From the NCBI GenBank assembly GCA_030220185.1, contig JASPKZ010003438.1, forward strand, positions 868,001 to 932,000: a stretch of DNA of 64,000 nt, written 5' to 3'. The position numbers and the translations under genes are program-made. This DNA comes from Diploptera punctata. Its lineage: Eukaryota; Arthropoda; Insecta; Blattodea; Blaberidae. The notes beneath the pieces are model-generated. The model did no database searches and was not told where the DNA came from. It saw nothing but the letters and a program-made list of their open reading frames with translations. Positions 11,600-26,500 of this stretch are shown one piece after another; positions within the stretch are counted from its first letter, which is position 1; each line of letters starts with the position of its first letter.

Positions 11600-14500
11600 C
11601 TGCAACACAAAGCAGTTCATTATAATGTGTAGGGCTGGATTTTTATGATGCAGTATTTATTTTTTTGGTAAGATTGATGTGTCCCTTAAATATACGTAAA
11701 TGCTTGTTATGAAAAAAAACTGATTGAATGAAAGTATTTTGTTAAGTCGTATTTACGCATATTTGGCCATTTTCTATATGACAGAGCATATTTTAGTAAC
11801 TTAATGGTCATACAAAGCAAACTCCCGATTATCCGTGTTAATTGGGACCGAGATATGCACGGAAAATCGAAAAACACAAATAATCCAACTGAATTATTCT
11901 ATCAATAAACATACAATACAGTAAGAATTAAATTAATGTTTTTATTACCTCACCTCATATCCTTTTTCTTCTATACTGCAGTTTCGGAGCTTATCTCCAT
12001 TGTCATTAGCCTCTGGTCAACCAGTGTTATGTCGTTTCTTGGCGGTTTTCTTCTTACTTCTATCGGTGAACCGATGAACCTCTGGATCAGGTCAAAATTT
12101 GCGGGAGTTTCAAAATTCATGAGTTTATCTTTCGTTTTTTTGGATGTGGATTTTTTCCCAGACTGTGAGTTCCTTTTGTTTATCTGTGTGTTTGATTAGG
12201 CTAGCTTCTGTATCAATTAAATGTTTTTCAGATCAAGCATGGGGCTGCTACAGCTGACTTGTCCACTTCACCCTTTTTTACATTTCTAAGGTGTTCCTTC
12301 AATCTGGTTTTTAAATTTCTTTTTGTTTTTCCTATATAGATTTTGTCGCAATCCTGACATTTGTCCTGATATATTCCTGATTTATATTCTTCTCCAATTT
12401 TTTCATTTTTATTGGTTTTAATTATCTTGTTTGGGCTGTATTCATTCTTTGGGGCCAATCGAATGTTAAACTTATTGAAAATTTTCTGGAACTTGTGTTT
12501 TAAAGGATGGTAAGTGAATTTTTTGAATCTTATGTTCTCTTCTGTTTGTTTTTTAAGTGTGCTTTCATTAATTAGTTTTTGCCTTTTAAACTTATTTATT
12601 TTCTTGTGTACCATGTTTTGTTCATAACCATTTTCTATTGCTACTATGAACCGAGAAAAATATGAAGAAGAAAAAGAATACATAATTAAAGTAACAATAG
12701 AAAATGATTATGAAGAAAACATGGTACACAAGAAAATAAATAAGTTTAAAAGGCAAAAACTAATTAATGAAAGCACACTTAAAAAACAAACAGAAGAGAA
12801 CATAAGATTCAAAAAATTCACTTACCATCCTTTAAAACACGACAAGTTCCAGAAAATTTTCAATAAGCTTAACATTCGATTGGCCCCAAAGAATGAATAC
12901 AGCCTGAACAAGATAATTAAAACCAACAAAAATGAAAAAATTGGAGAAGAATATAAATCAGGAATATATCAGATCAAATGTCAGGATTGCGACAAAATAT
13001 ATATAGGAAAAACAAAAAGAAATTTAAAAACCAGATTGAAGGAACACCTTAGAAATGTAAAAAAGGGTGAAGTGGACAAGTCAGCTGTAGCAGCCCCATG
13101 CTTGGTCTGAAAAACATGTAATTGATACAGAAGCTAGCATAATCAAACACACAGATAAACTAAAGGAACTCACAGTCTGGGAAAAAATCCACATCCAAAA
13201 AAACGAAAGATAAACTCATGAATTTTGAAACTCCTGCAAATTTTGACCTGATCCATGGGTTCATCGGTCCACCGATAGAAGTAAGAAGAAAACCGCCAAG
13301 AAACGACATAACACCGGCCGACCAGAGGCTACTGACAATGGAGATAAGCTCCGAAACTGCAGTATAGAAGAAAAAGGATATGAGGTGAGGTAATAAAAAC
13401 ATTAATTTAATTCTTAAATTAAACCCCATAGTGTTCTTTCCCTGTGAAAGTTAAATAATACTGTACTTTACAGTTAAATACTGTACTTTTTTACAGTAAT
13501 GTAATTTAAAAACTGTTGTACATATAATTAATTGAAGCAAAATTTATGTCTAGGAATCACAAATCTCTGTTGAAACCATGTGTTTTACACCAAGTCAGAT
13601 ATTGTCCTCTGCTTCAATATATCATTTACACTCTTTCTGATTACAGTTCTTATTTTCCTAACACTTAAGACATAAACGTAATCAAATTAATTTTGTCCCA
13701 TATATTTTAATAAGACATCTATACATTTTGATGCTTCTGTATGGCTAATTTCGTTTCCAAGCATCGTTGTATTTTCGTCATCACTTTCTCCTTCCTCTCC
13801 CTCACGCACTTTGTTGACAATAGTCATGTCATTCATTTATTGTATTCTCAGAATGTTTGTTGGTACCGTTAAACACGCCAGGGGAGGGGTTGTGAGCGAA
13901 GGTTACTCTATTGTGCTAATTTCTAAGCACATTTCACAGTATCATGTTTAAAAATAAAGACTTTTTTATAACAATGCAAAATACTGTACAGTATTAAATT
14001 AATATTAAGAAGCTAAAGCTGTTACTATGATTGAAATAAGTATATTAAAGTACACAACTAAATTAATGTAATCAAATGGTAAAGAGAAAAATTTTATGCC
14101 TGAACCGGGAATCGAACCCCGAACCTTCAGCTTTCTGTGCTGATGCTCTTAACCATTGAGCTAATCCAGGTTTCCTTCCCATCCAAGCATAAGGTAAAGG
14201 AAGGATTTATGCTTGGATGGGAAGGAAGCCTGGATTAGCTCAATGGTTAAGAGCATCAGCACAGAAAGCTGAAGGTTCGGGGTTCGATTCCCGGTTCAGG
14301 CATACATTTTTCTCTTTACCATTTGATTACTGTACAGTATATTTATCTTCATTTTTAAAAAATACAATATGAAGAGTCATGCCTGGATAATCTGCAATCC
14401 AGATAATACGCGCATGGATAATCGGGAGTTTACTGTACATCATATTTATACTCTTTGAAAAGGTAAAAAAAAAAACCTTTTCTCATAAAATTTCTTTCTT

Positions 14501-17500
14501 CCATATTCATTAAAGTTGTTACATTTCTAGAATTACATACTACATTTTGTTTTCTGGAAAATCTTACGATTTTCCTATTTTGTTTGCATTCACAATATGG
14601 ACTTTCCCATTAGCACCAGTGTGAAAGTGTCTGTGTATTTCAATGTTTTTATTATTAATTTAATACTTCTCGTTGAAGGACAATTTATATTTGAAGAGAA
14701 GAATGTACGCTCAGACCGGGGTTTGAACCCAAGACCTTTGGTTTTCTATGCCAATGCTCTTCCAACTGAGCTATCTGAACACTCCAAACTAAATGCAAAT
14801 TTTTCTCTTATACTCTGGTCCCGAGGGTTGCAGGTTGAAACCCAGCTGGGGTCAATGGATTTTTTAGGATGGAAAAATCCAAGGAGCAAGTCCTCCAGAA
14901 GGACTTTAAGCCATGGGTCCTGAGTCTGAAGATTTTCAGGCTTGTAAAAGATCCTTAAGCCTGAATGAAAAGGCCTCTAAGCAAAATTTTACCGAATTTT
15001 CCCGTCCTAATACTACTGTGGTTTCCTAGATGTCAGTATGAGGCAGAATGCAGATCACGGACCACTCAAATGACATCTATATGAAAACAAGTGTAAGTAA
15101 ATCAGTATGGTTCAAATTCTTCCCTGTAGGGGGAGAGCGCCTAAATCTCTGTTAAGGGAAACATGGGCTTACAAGATACAAGAAGACATTGTTAATTCCC
15201 GATTAATTTAATACATGTATTAATTTAATACATTGATAATATACTGTGTATTAACAATGTATAGAATTTAGTTGTGTATATAACAATGTTTAACAATTAA
15301 CAATGTAAGCTAACAAGTGATTTGATTTAATTTTGAGGTACATAGGTCCACCAACAGATGAAATAAGAAGCAGTTCTCCTGAACAACATATTGATTGAGA
15401 TATTACTGAAGATGAAACTACATATGTTTTGAAACTGGTATAATTAGAAGACTGGATATGAGGTGAGGTATACAAATGTTTAATTTAAATCTTGAAAAAT
15501 GAATAATTAAGGTAAAAAAAGAGAAGTACTTACTTCAAGCTGTTCTTCTAGTTGTTGGTTTTGTTGCAAGAGGGCTCTGTTTGAAGCCTCCAACTTGCGC
15601 AATGCTTCCATCTCCTCAGGACGTGGAGACGACATTTCCTCCTGCAGAACGTGGTACTCCACCTCATACTCATGCAGCTGTTTGCTCACATCCATTGTAA
15701 ACACCTGAACACACATTCAATTAATATTGAGTAGCTAAAGCTGTTATTGTGATTGAAATAAGTAAATGAATGAACACAACTAAATTACTGCAATCAACGA
15801 TGAAGAGAAAAATGTTTGCCTGAACCGGGAATCAAACCCTGAACCTTTAGCTTTCTGTGCTGATACTCTGACCACTGAGCTAATTCAGGCTACATTCACA
15901 TCCAAGCATTAACCTTTCCTTTACCTTACTCTCTCTTGGTCCCACATTCAAATGCAATGAATCATTATTCAGAAATACACAATGAATGGCTTCTACATTA
16001 AGGGCCGCATGCAAATACATTAGTCTCTGGTGAGCTGAGTTTTCCGTGAGAACGTGCAAAGTTCGAATTAGCGAGTCGCTGACTGGTCATGCATGAAAGT
16101 AGTTTTTGTGTAATATTGGCAAGAAATTACCCAGAATTCTCAGCGATAAACCACTTCCGTTATTTTTGTCTACAAGAGGAACACATTTACGCTTGCGTCC
16201 TGCAAATAAAACCATATACGTCTGCGTTGTGCGATATTATGCTGATTCTCCTGTTCTTCCAGTTAAATTCTTTGGTAGACTCTATCAATTCCTCTTCTCT
16301 GCATGTACCGAAAACACGATCAAAGTCTTCAAGGTCCGACATCTTCGATAAAGCAGCAAGGTTTCAAAGTACATCGGTTACCATCGGGTTGCTCACGATT
16401 CGTTCTCTGCAAAGTCACCTCGCCAGATAGCTTAGGAATTTCGGCAATTAATATCGCATGAACAGACTTTTGAGTATGCAAAAATGTCTTTGGATGCAAC
16501 TTTCTCACCAGAGAACGACTTTTACGGTCTAATGTGTTCATAGATACGACCCTAAGAAGACATGAAGGGACTCCACATAGCTATTTTTTCTCTGTACCAT
16601 TGATTACAATAGTTTAGTTGTGGACATTAGTTTACTTATTTCAATCATAGCTAATAGTTTCAGCTTCTTAATATTAATTTAATAAATAATGCTATAACTG
16701 TGTGAGTCCCTTCATGTCTTCTTAATGTAGAAGCCATTCATTGTGTATTTGTAAATGATGATTCATTGCATTTGAATGTGGGACCAAGAGAGTAAGGTAA
16801 AGGGAGGATTTATGCTTGGATGGAAATGAGACCTGAATTAGCTCAGTGGTCAGAGCGTCAGCATGGAAAGTTGAAGATTTGGGGTTCGATTCCCGGTTCA
16901 GGCAAAAATTTTTCTCTTTACCATTGATTACACATTCAACTGTTAACACAATGTCTGTACTGTAAACAAACATGCATAAGGTATTACTCCATCCATTGGA
17001 GGAACTGTGGTGCTACTTTTACCTGCCATATGACTAATTGTGTACGATATAAACATTGTTCTTAGACAATAACATATTTTACAGGAAATAAGACTGAATA
17101 CAAGGTAAGATGGTACCATTAATTAGGAACTTCCTCCATTTCTTATTTATTTATGACAAAAAATTATATAAAGGCCTACCTAATCAGACAGTTACACTTT
17201 TTCCATGATGTCGATAGATATCCTTTATTTGCAATTTTATTACAAGCAAAATTTATGCTCCATGCTGACTCACCTGTAAATTCTGCTGTTATTTTCACTA
17301 CATCCTCAATGGCTAATATGACACATTTTTCAGTAAACTGTTTTAAAACATTCAAAATAATTTGTTTCTCTCTGCTCTTCAAATGGTTTCCACTCTGATA
17401 TTTTATAAATTCTAGAGAAACTGCCATTTTGAAACAACTGAAATTTGAACGTATTCTGCACTGCACATGCCTAAGAATACAACAATGCTTATTTAATGTA

Positions 17501-20500
17501 TTAAAATCGTAATTATATTTTAAGATTCTCCCATATGACTTATATAGACATGTGCTAAATAATATGTATTTTTATATCTTTATTTCGAGTGTTAAGAGAG
17601 TAAACTACATTCTCTCATCATCATAGTACATTCACGAATTTAGGCCATTTGTTGACCTGTTTCAGTCTCAAGAGAAATACCATCCAAAAGTCTTGAGTGG
17701 GCGTCCTAGTCTTCTTCTTCCTGCAGGTTGATATCTTAACATTTGTTTGGGTATCCTGTGATCTTCCATTTGATGAACATGTTACATCCATCTTGACTTA
17801 TAATCAGAAATTTTGTTTTCTAAAGGTTCCATGTGTAATTCTTCTAAGATGCCTTAATTTTTTTTTTTGTGATCTAGTAGTGTGTATCCTGCAGTCCTCC
17901 GAAGGTATTTCATTTCAGCAGATCTAAGTCTTTGTATATCCTTCTGTTTCAACGTCCATACTTTACTACCATACAAAAGAGTTGGAAGAGCCAGTGTTTT
18001 ATACACTTTTAGTCTTGAATGTTTTCGGACTAACTGTGGCTTGAAGATAGAATTTATTAACCCTAAAATCCTTAAAAATTTAGATATTTTTGCATTTACA
18101 TCCTTTTCTTCTTCATATGAGATATTGCATCCTAGATATGTAAAATTATTCACCTGCTCCAAAATTTTTATTGTCCAGTACAATTTTACCTCTGACAGGA
18201 TCTACACATTGAAATGCCATAATTTTAGTTTCTTCTGTAGAACTACATTTTCTTACATTCATAAAGGTAAAATCAATATTAGAACCAATGAAAATGCAGT
18301 CATACATCTGGTTTGTTTACATTACAACTAGAACTTAGCTTAGAATTTGTATAGTGTTATTTTGTATCACTTTTGGTAACAAGTTTATAACACACTTGCA
18401 TGCAACACAAACCTGTTTCATGACTCTGTCCAGTATCTTCTTGTCCACATTTGGCACCACATTCTTCAGGTATTCCATGATCTCTTCAAAGCTATCACAG
18501 GCTAACAGGCCTTCCTTGTGTTCCCCTAGCAGCGCCATAGCTACCCGGAACAGAACTTCTGTGTTCTCCAGGAACAAGATGTCTGTCAAACACATTACTC
18601 CCTCAATAATCTCATACAACAGTAATCTATAATGGTATATTATGATGCGAGGTTAGGAAGTGGTTTTTACAGAATCGAGGAAAATGTTTAAAAACTGAGC
18701 AATAGCGAGGTTTTTAATTTCCAAGATTCTGTAAAACACTTCACAAACATGCATTGTACATTATTTTTTGCATGGTGGTGTTTTCAAAATAATAAATAAT
18801 AGTAAAATAATAACATCTTTGTTGGAAATATTTACGTTCAACATAAACAACTGGACGCCCACACAGAAGATGGTCTGAACAATTTTAACAATTCTAGCTT
18901 TCATGGAAGCGGAACGAGCCAACAGGCTTAATCCTTGGATGATGATGATAAACAACTGACTAACACTAACATGTGGGCAATGTTTATTAGTTGAAAAAAC
19001 AGGAGGCCATGAGACCAATTTAGCGATAAAGACGGCAGCAAGTATGTATTTATTGTTTTATATTGTTTCAAATAAAGTTCAGTTAATTTAAAATGCATTG
19101 ATTTGTTTCGTATAATGTATATTAATACTACCTTTTGCATTTTTTTTTGTATATACATTGTATGTAGTATACATAGAGGGCAGTGGTTTTACTTCCCACA
19201 CGTGGTTTGTAATATGTAATACTGTAGTATAGTTATATTACAGTATAGTTATTTAGGTTGGCAACCCTGAAATGTAGGAAGCTGAACTTTCAATCATGGC
19301 TGCCATTGCTGTAAGTACGACAAAACACACTATCGGGCAAAAAATAATTTTTTAGCAACAGCACACGTGCATGCATTCATTTTCTAAATACAATTGTTTC
19401 TTATATACACAGACCACATCTTAAAAGAAATAAATTCCTGACATGACAGGTCTATTAGATCATAAGTGTATAAATAATTACATAAGCATTGCATTTATGA
19501 TGTTATATGTAAATTTATACATTCACTAAATAAATAAGTTTGTTCTGTATTCTTCTTATCTCATATAGGTGTTTTCTTTTAGACATATGTTTCAAAGCAT
19601 GTTTGCTCCATCTTTAGTTGGTACAGATTAATTTTTTCCAAGTTGTGGGCCCTGGATTTTGACTCCTGCTGCCTCTTTCTGTGGTCCAAAGAACTTGCTA
19701 ATCAGATTCCTCTCCCTGGGAATTTCAAAATTCACAATTTTCTCCTTGTTCTTCCCTATGTAGATGTTTTTTCCATATGCTAAGTTTGTTTGTGTTTTCT
19801 AACTGTTTTAATAATTTTGTGTTTACACCTATTTTGTGTTTTTCTGACCAAACGTGAGCAGCTACTGCAGATTTCCTACTTCTCCTTTTTTACATTTATT
19901 GTGTGCCCCCAAGGCAAAAGATTGCTGGGACGTCCAAAAAAGCGCTGGATGGAAAATTCCTCTTTGAGACAGTAACAGGCCACATGGCCTAATACTTGCA
20001 TGGATGATGATGATTATGTGGTATTTGGTTCTAATGGTTAAATTTCTCTTCGTTTTCACAGTCTGCACATTTTATTTAATATATTCCTGATTTTTTGCTA
20101 TCATCAATCTTTTCATTTTTGTTGGTTTTTATTAGTTGTAATTAGGCTGTAATCACTCTTTGGTGTTAATCTGATATTAAATTTTTCAAAAATATTTTGG
20201 AATAAATAGATGTAAACACAAAATTATTAAAACACAAAAGAACTCACCATATGGGAAAAAATCTACATGTAGAAGAACAAGGAGAGAATTATGAATATCG
20301 AAACCTAATTAGCAAGACCACAGAAAGAGGGAACAGGAGTCGAGATCCAGGGCCAACAACTTGGGAAAAATCAGTCTGTACCAACTCAAAATGGAGCAAA
20401 CATGTTTTGAAACATATATCTAATAGAAACAACTATATGAGGTAAGAAAATTAAAAACCAAACTTATTTATTAAGTAAATATTACTTCCTATTGTACTTT

Positions 20501-23500
20501 CAAAGAAGTTGTTCTCCTGAATGACATAACATATCAGTTGAGATACTACTGAAGATGAAACCACATAGGTTTTGAAACCAGTTTAATTAGAAGACTGGAT
20601 ATGAGGTGAGATATAAAGAATTTTAATTTAAATATCATAGTGTTATATTTGAAGAGAAAAATTATACGCTCAGACCGGGACTTGAATCCAGGTCCTTTGG
20701 CTTTCTAGGCCAATGCTCTAACGACTGAGACATCTGGGCGAGTTCCAATCTAAATGCAAATTTTTCTCTTATATGCATTGTCAATTCCCGTGCTCCAAAT
20801 GCTATGAAATCTTTGCTTCTATCTTTGCAAATGGCGGCTTCTTTCGAGTCTTTATTATTTATTTCATACATCTCAATTATGGATAAATCATATTTGAAGA
20901 GAAAAAAAAAATGTTCAGACTGGGACTCGAACCTAGGACCTTTGGCTTTGTAGGTCAATGCTCTACCGACTGAGCCATCTGGGTGAGTTCCAATTTAAAT
21001 GCAAATTTTTCTCTTATATGCATTGTCAATTCCTAGCACCAAATGCTATGAAATCTAAGCTTCTATCTTTGCAAATGGCGGCTTCTTTATTAAGAAGACA
21101 TTTAGGAATTTTACATTACATTATAAAGCCAGTATGACTTCTTTCGAGTCATTATTATTCATTAGATACATTTCAATTATGGATAAATCACATTTGAAGA
21201 GAAAAAAAAATGCTCAGACTGGACTCGAACCCAGGACCTTTGGCTTTCTAGGCCAATGCTCCACCGACTGAGCCATCTGGGCAAGTTCCAATCTAAATGC
21301 AAATTTTTCTCTTATATACGTTGACAAATAATAAAAAGCATCCAAAGAAGCCATACTGGCTTTATAATGTAATGTAAAATTCCCAAATAAATGTCATCTT
21401 AATAAAGAAGCTGCCATTTGCAAGATAGAAGCAAAGATTTCATAGCATTTGGTATGTAGGAATTAACAACTTATATAAGAGAAAAATTTGCATTTAGATT
21501 GGAACTTGCTCAGATAGCTCAGTTGGTAGAGTACTGTCCAAGAAAGCCAAAGGTCCTGAAGTCTTGGTCTAAGCGTATAATTTTTCTTTTGAAATATAAT
21601 TTATCCATCATTGAGATGTATGAAATGAATAATAATAACATCATAGCGTTATTTCCTAAAAATATCAATTAGGTTTAAATAATTTCTATATAACATGTAA
21701 TTTAACAAATAACTCATAAGCCATGCCCCACATGCAACTGAAGTGTGTACACTTACCAAACACTCTGGTGACAAATCCAAGAGGGAACTGTGAGGCGAAG
21801 AGAGTGAGTAACCAAGGAGCTGCATACAGTGTTGGAGCCACTTCGTGCTTGTCAAAGTGCAGATAGAGATCAGGATGTTGGTCGTGCAGCAGGCGAGACA
21901 GTTGGTACAACTGAACTTGCAGTGCTGCCATGTCGGGAAGATACTGACGACGTAATCCTCGACGGAACATCAGGTGCCTCAATAGGAAGAATGCTGTTTC
22001 TTCAGTCATCTGTCAATACATAACCAACCACATGCAATTAATAATGGCTACCAGCACACATATAATAATCTCAACATATTCAATTAATATTTATCATCCA
22101 TGCAAGTATTAGGCTGTGTGGCCTGTTACGGTCTCGAATAGGAATTTTTCATCCAGCGCTTCTTTTGGACGTCCCAGCGATCTTTCGCCTTGGGGGCAGT
22201 AACGAAGCATGGCTTTTGGAATTCTATGAGATGGCATTCGTTGAAGATGGGCTTTCCAGTTGTTCTGGCAGTTTTGTATATGGTGAACAATGGGTTCTAC
22301 ATCCAACTCTTCCATAATTTCCTCATTTCTTTTATGGTCCCACTTTGTATAGTCTGCTGTACGACGCATAAATTGCATCTCATTTGCTGTTATTCGGCCT
22401 TCATCTCTTCTTCGTATTATCCATGCTTCACTACCATATCTTAATACTGGTCTTGAGAGATACATGGATAGAATACTCCAAGATTGGTGACAGATGAGAC
22501 ACAGTTCTATCCAAATTAATAAAAACCTAAAAATAGACTCCTTGCTTTTTGCAGATGATTTGGTTATTAATAGTTCCAACATAAACAGATTTACAGGATT
22601 CTATACACAATTTTAATATAATTGCAAAAAGGTACAATATGGAAATCAATACAAACAAAACTAAAGTGATGGCCTTTTGTGGGAAATATCTTATACCTAA
22701 CAAAATTGTTTTGGATGATGAAATTTTAGAATGAGTAAATTAATTTAATTATTTGGGTTATAATTTAACATTTCAAGATGAAGCTGATATATCAAAGATA
22801 ATCACAAATTTCACAAAAACAACTGGGATAATTAACACATTGGTGACCGACATCTGTGCGTTCCACTCATCCCTACTAGACTGGACATTTCTCTCAGTGG
22901 GGTGGACTTTTAAATTTTAAACCGCACTAGCATAATGTGGTTTTTACATCAATATATTTACAGTCAATAACAATAATACATAAGTAATTCTTTATTAGTG
23001 TTCTCACCAAACCTTCTAGTAGAAATTGAGCGTGTGATAGCGTTGGAAACATTCCTCTTTATGTAAAGGCACAGTGCAAAAGGAGCATATGTAGTGAGTT
23101 TCTTTTCTTGTGTTCACTGCAAATGCGGCAAGTTTTGGAGGGGTATTTTTTTCTTTCCAGTCACAATTGGTGTTAATTTATGTTTCTTCATGTCTCAGCC
23201 TTCCTGGTCGGTCTTGACGTGGTTCCTAGAAGTGGTTTCCTTTTCTCTCTGTCTTTCTTCCTCTTCCCTGTGATCTGTTCCTAATTTCACGACTGCCCAA
23301 CAAGAGGCTGTTTCAAGCAAAAAAAAATTTGTTTGACATTTTGTTGTTTGGGTTTTGAAATTTATAGACCCTGAAAACATTAAAGAGTGCACAATTCAGA
23401 AGCCACAATACAACTCTCTTGCTCCATTTCACTGTTTTTCTAAGGATGGAGTAATATGATAGGTACTGGCCAGCCCTGTCTACACCATTCACATACTTCT

Positions 23501-26500
23501 TATATTGAAGTATTCAATAGGGCATTTTTACAACTTTACCCCTCCCACTCTCGTGTTGCCTGATGCAATGTGCTAACCATTTTTACTTCTCTTTTATCTT
23601 TCCATGTTTGAAGCAAACTTCCCCTTACTACGAAATACTCTTTGTCCTGGTTTGAGATTATTTCCTGCTTCCACAAATGATTTTTGAAGCCCCCTATTAA
23701 TCCTTATTGTTCCACAAACTCTCATCTTTCTTTCGAGCAAATTTCAGCTATAGCCACACTATTATAATAACTATCCTGGTAGACATAATGCCACAGATAT
23801 AAATTTGGCTCCAGAACGCAAAATAGTGTTTCTTATATTTTTTCCCCTCTACAACATATATTTACAGGTTACATATGTATTCCATCCGTAGCATAGTGCT
23901 TAAGGCACTGAGCTACAAGCCGGAGGGTCGAGGGTTCAAGTCCCGTTGGGGTCAGCATTTTTAAACTGACCCAAACCCTCTGGCGGCACTATGGCCCTGG
24001 GGTCGACTCAGTCTCATGGAAATGAGTACCAGACGCTTGTTCTGGGAGTAAAGGCGGCCGTCACGCAGGGCTGACAACCCGGCTGACATAAAGTGCCGAT
24101 TGTCTAGAAAAAGTGGGAGCCTTAACTTCCTACTACCCCAAGGGCCTCCAGGCCTGTTGTGGGATCACTTTACTTTACTTTATATGTATTCCATAATCGC
24201 CTAACTATCCGCACTAAAATTCCATATTTCACCAGCCGTCTGTCTTGAAACTGTAAACTACTGCCACAGATATAAATTCGGTTCCAGAACGCAAAATAGT
24301 GTTTCTTATATTTTTTTCCCTCAAAAACATATATTTACAGGTTACATATGTATTCTATAATCGCCTAACTATCCGCACTAAAATTCCATATTTCACCAGC
24401 CGTCTGTCTTGAAACTGTAAACTATTCTTTATGTAAAGATGGAAATTGCATAAAAGAGAAGAGAGGGGAACAAAAACAACTAAAATTTATTTCACAATGA
24501 GAAAAAACAACTAAAATTTATTTCACAATGAGAAAAAACAAAATTGCATGCCTCCTTCAAAAGCGAAGAGGCAGGGAAACCATACTACAAAACGTAAATC
24601 TCCGTGGCCGGTCGTCTAGCGCTGGATATTTAAACACGGAGATCTCCATGGCCCGTCACCAATGTGTTAACAGTATAATGAAACCATCTTTAGTACAGAA
24701 GAACACAAAATCTTACATATTAAATGTATCACTTCTCACCAAAAGACAAATTTTTATTTGCATATATGAGTCAAATTCTACCTTTATAAAATCTGAATAT
24801 TCATAAGTTCAATAGCATTGATGACCAATAGTTTTTAATATAACTGCCGGTCTATTAATTTCGTCCATTAGGTAAAGAAGTTGTAAAGAGGGAATTGCAA
24901 TAAAGATTAAAATGATAGCAGGGGCAATTGTCCATGCAATTTCAATTAATTGCCCTTCAAGTAGGAATTGATTATTAAAATTGTTTATAATTAATATAAT
25001 TATTATATAAGTTACAAAGATCATATCATGATTAGAACCCGATGAATATTAATTCTCTTCATTTATATGTATTCCCACTTACCAAGGCTATGAACTTTGA
25101 ACAACAAAAAGTTCATAGCTTTGGGCCCTGTAGGAATTATTATAAATGAAGAGAATTAATTTAATATTTCAAGGAAGTAACACTACGAGGTTTATTTTAG
25201 ATAATAGGAGTTAGATATGCACTACTCACCTCATATTTGTAGCTTTTTTTGAAGACCCTGTGTTTTGATGAATGCATTAGACTGTAAAAGTCATTCTCTG
25301 CTGAGAAAGTTGCATCCAAAGACGTTTTTGCGTACTCAAAAGTCTGTTCATGCGATAATAATTATCAAAATTCCTAAGCTACCTGGCGAGGTAACTTTGC
25401 AGAGAACGAATCATGAGCAACCAGATGGGAACCGATGTACTTTGAAACCTTGCTGTTTTATCCAAGATGTCAGACCTTGAAGACTTTGATCATGTTTTCG
25501 GTATACACGGAGAAGAGGAATTTGATAGAGTCTACCAAAGAATTCAACTGGAAGAACAGGAGAATCGGTGTAATATCGCACGATGTAGACGTCATCGTAT
25601 ACGGTTTTATTTGTGGAACGCAAGCGTAAATGCATTCATCTAGCAGATGAAAATAACGGAAGTGGTTTTATCACTGAGAATTCTGGGTAATTTCTTGCCA
25701 ATATTATGAAAAAAACTACTTTTATGCAAGACCAGTCGGCGACTTGCTAATTCGAACTTTGCACGTTCTCAAGGAAAACTCAACTCACCAGAGACTAATG
25801 TATTTGCATGCGGCCCTTAGTCTCTTCTCTCTTCTTTAGTAGGCGACTACAACCTCATTGAAGTTTTGGTCTCCTCAACAATTTTTCTCCATCTAGATCT
25901 ATCCTGGATACAGACTAGTCAATTTCCAATTTTCATTTCTAATATATCTTTTATAACATCATCCTGCCATCTGTTTTTGGGGTGTCCAGCTGTTCTGGTG
26001 CATATTGGTTTCCATTTGTATATTCTTCTTACAAGCTTGGCTTCCTGCATTCTATTTATATGTCCAAACCAGCGCAGTCTTTGAGCTTTAATGTGGTTTA
26101 TTATATTTTTATTTCGTATTAGATTATTTAATTCAGATTAAATTGAAAAAGTGCCGATTGTCTAGAAAAAGTGGGAGCCCTAACCTCCTACTACCCCTAG
26201 GGCCTCCGGGTCTGTTGTGGGATCACTTTACTTCCCGAAACAGGTCAACAAATGGCCTAAATTCGTGAATGTACTATGATGATGATAAATTGAAAAAGTA
26301 AAGATAGTCGAATATAAAACTTTAACGAAATTATGTATCGATAATATGTTTTTCACCTACAATGGAAGATTTTATAAACAAAATTCAGGACTTTCGATGT
26401 GAAACCCTTTATCTCCATTCTTAGCTAATCTATTCATGGGGAATTTTGAACACAAGATAATTAATGGACATAGTTTCATTTTCAAGTTCTGTGCAGATAT

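Noticed and set aside
24809..25024. Nuclear gene for a COX2-like protein
   Set aside because: Partial, needs mitochondrial code (TGA = Trp), and lies in an intron; a numt.
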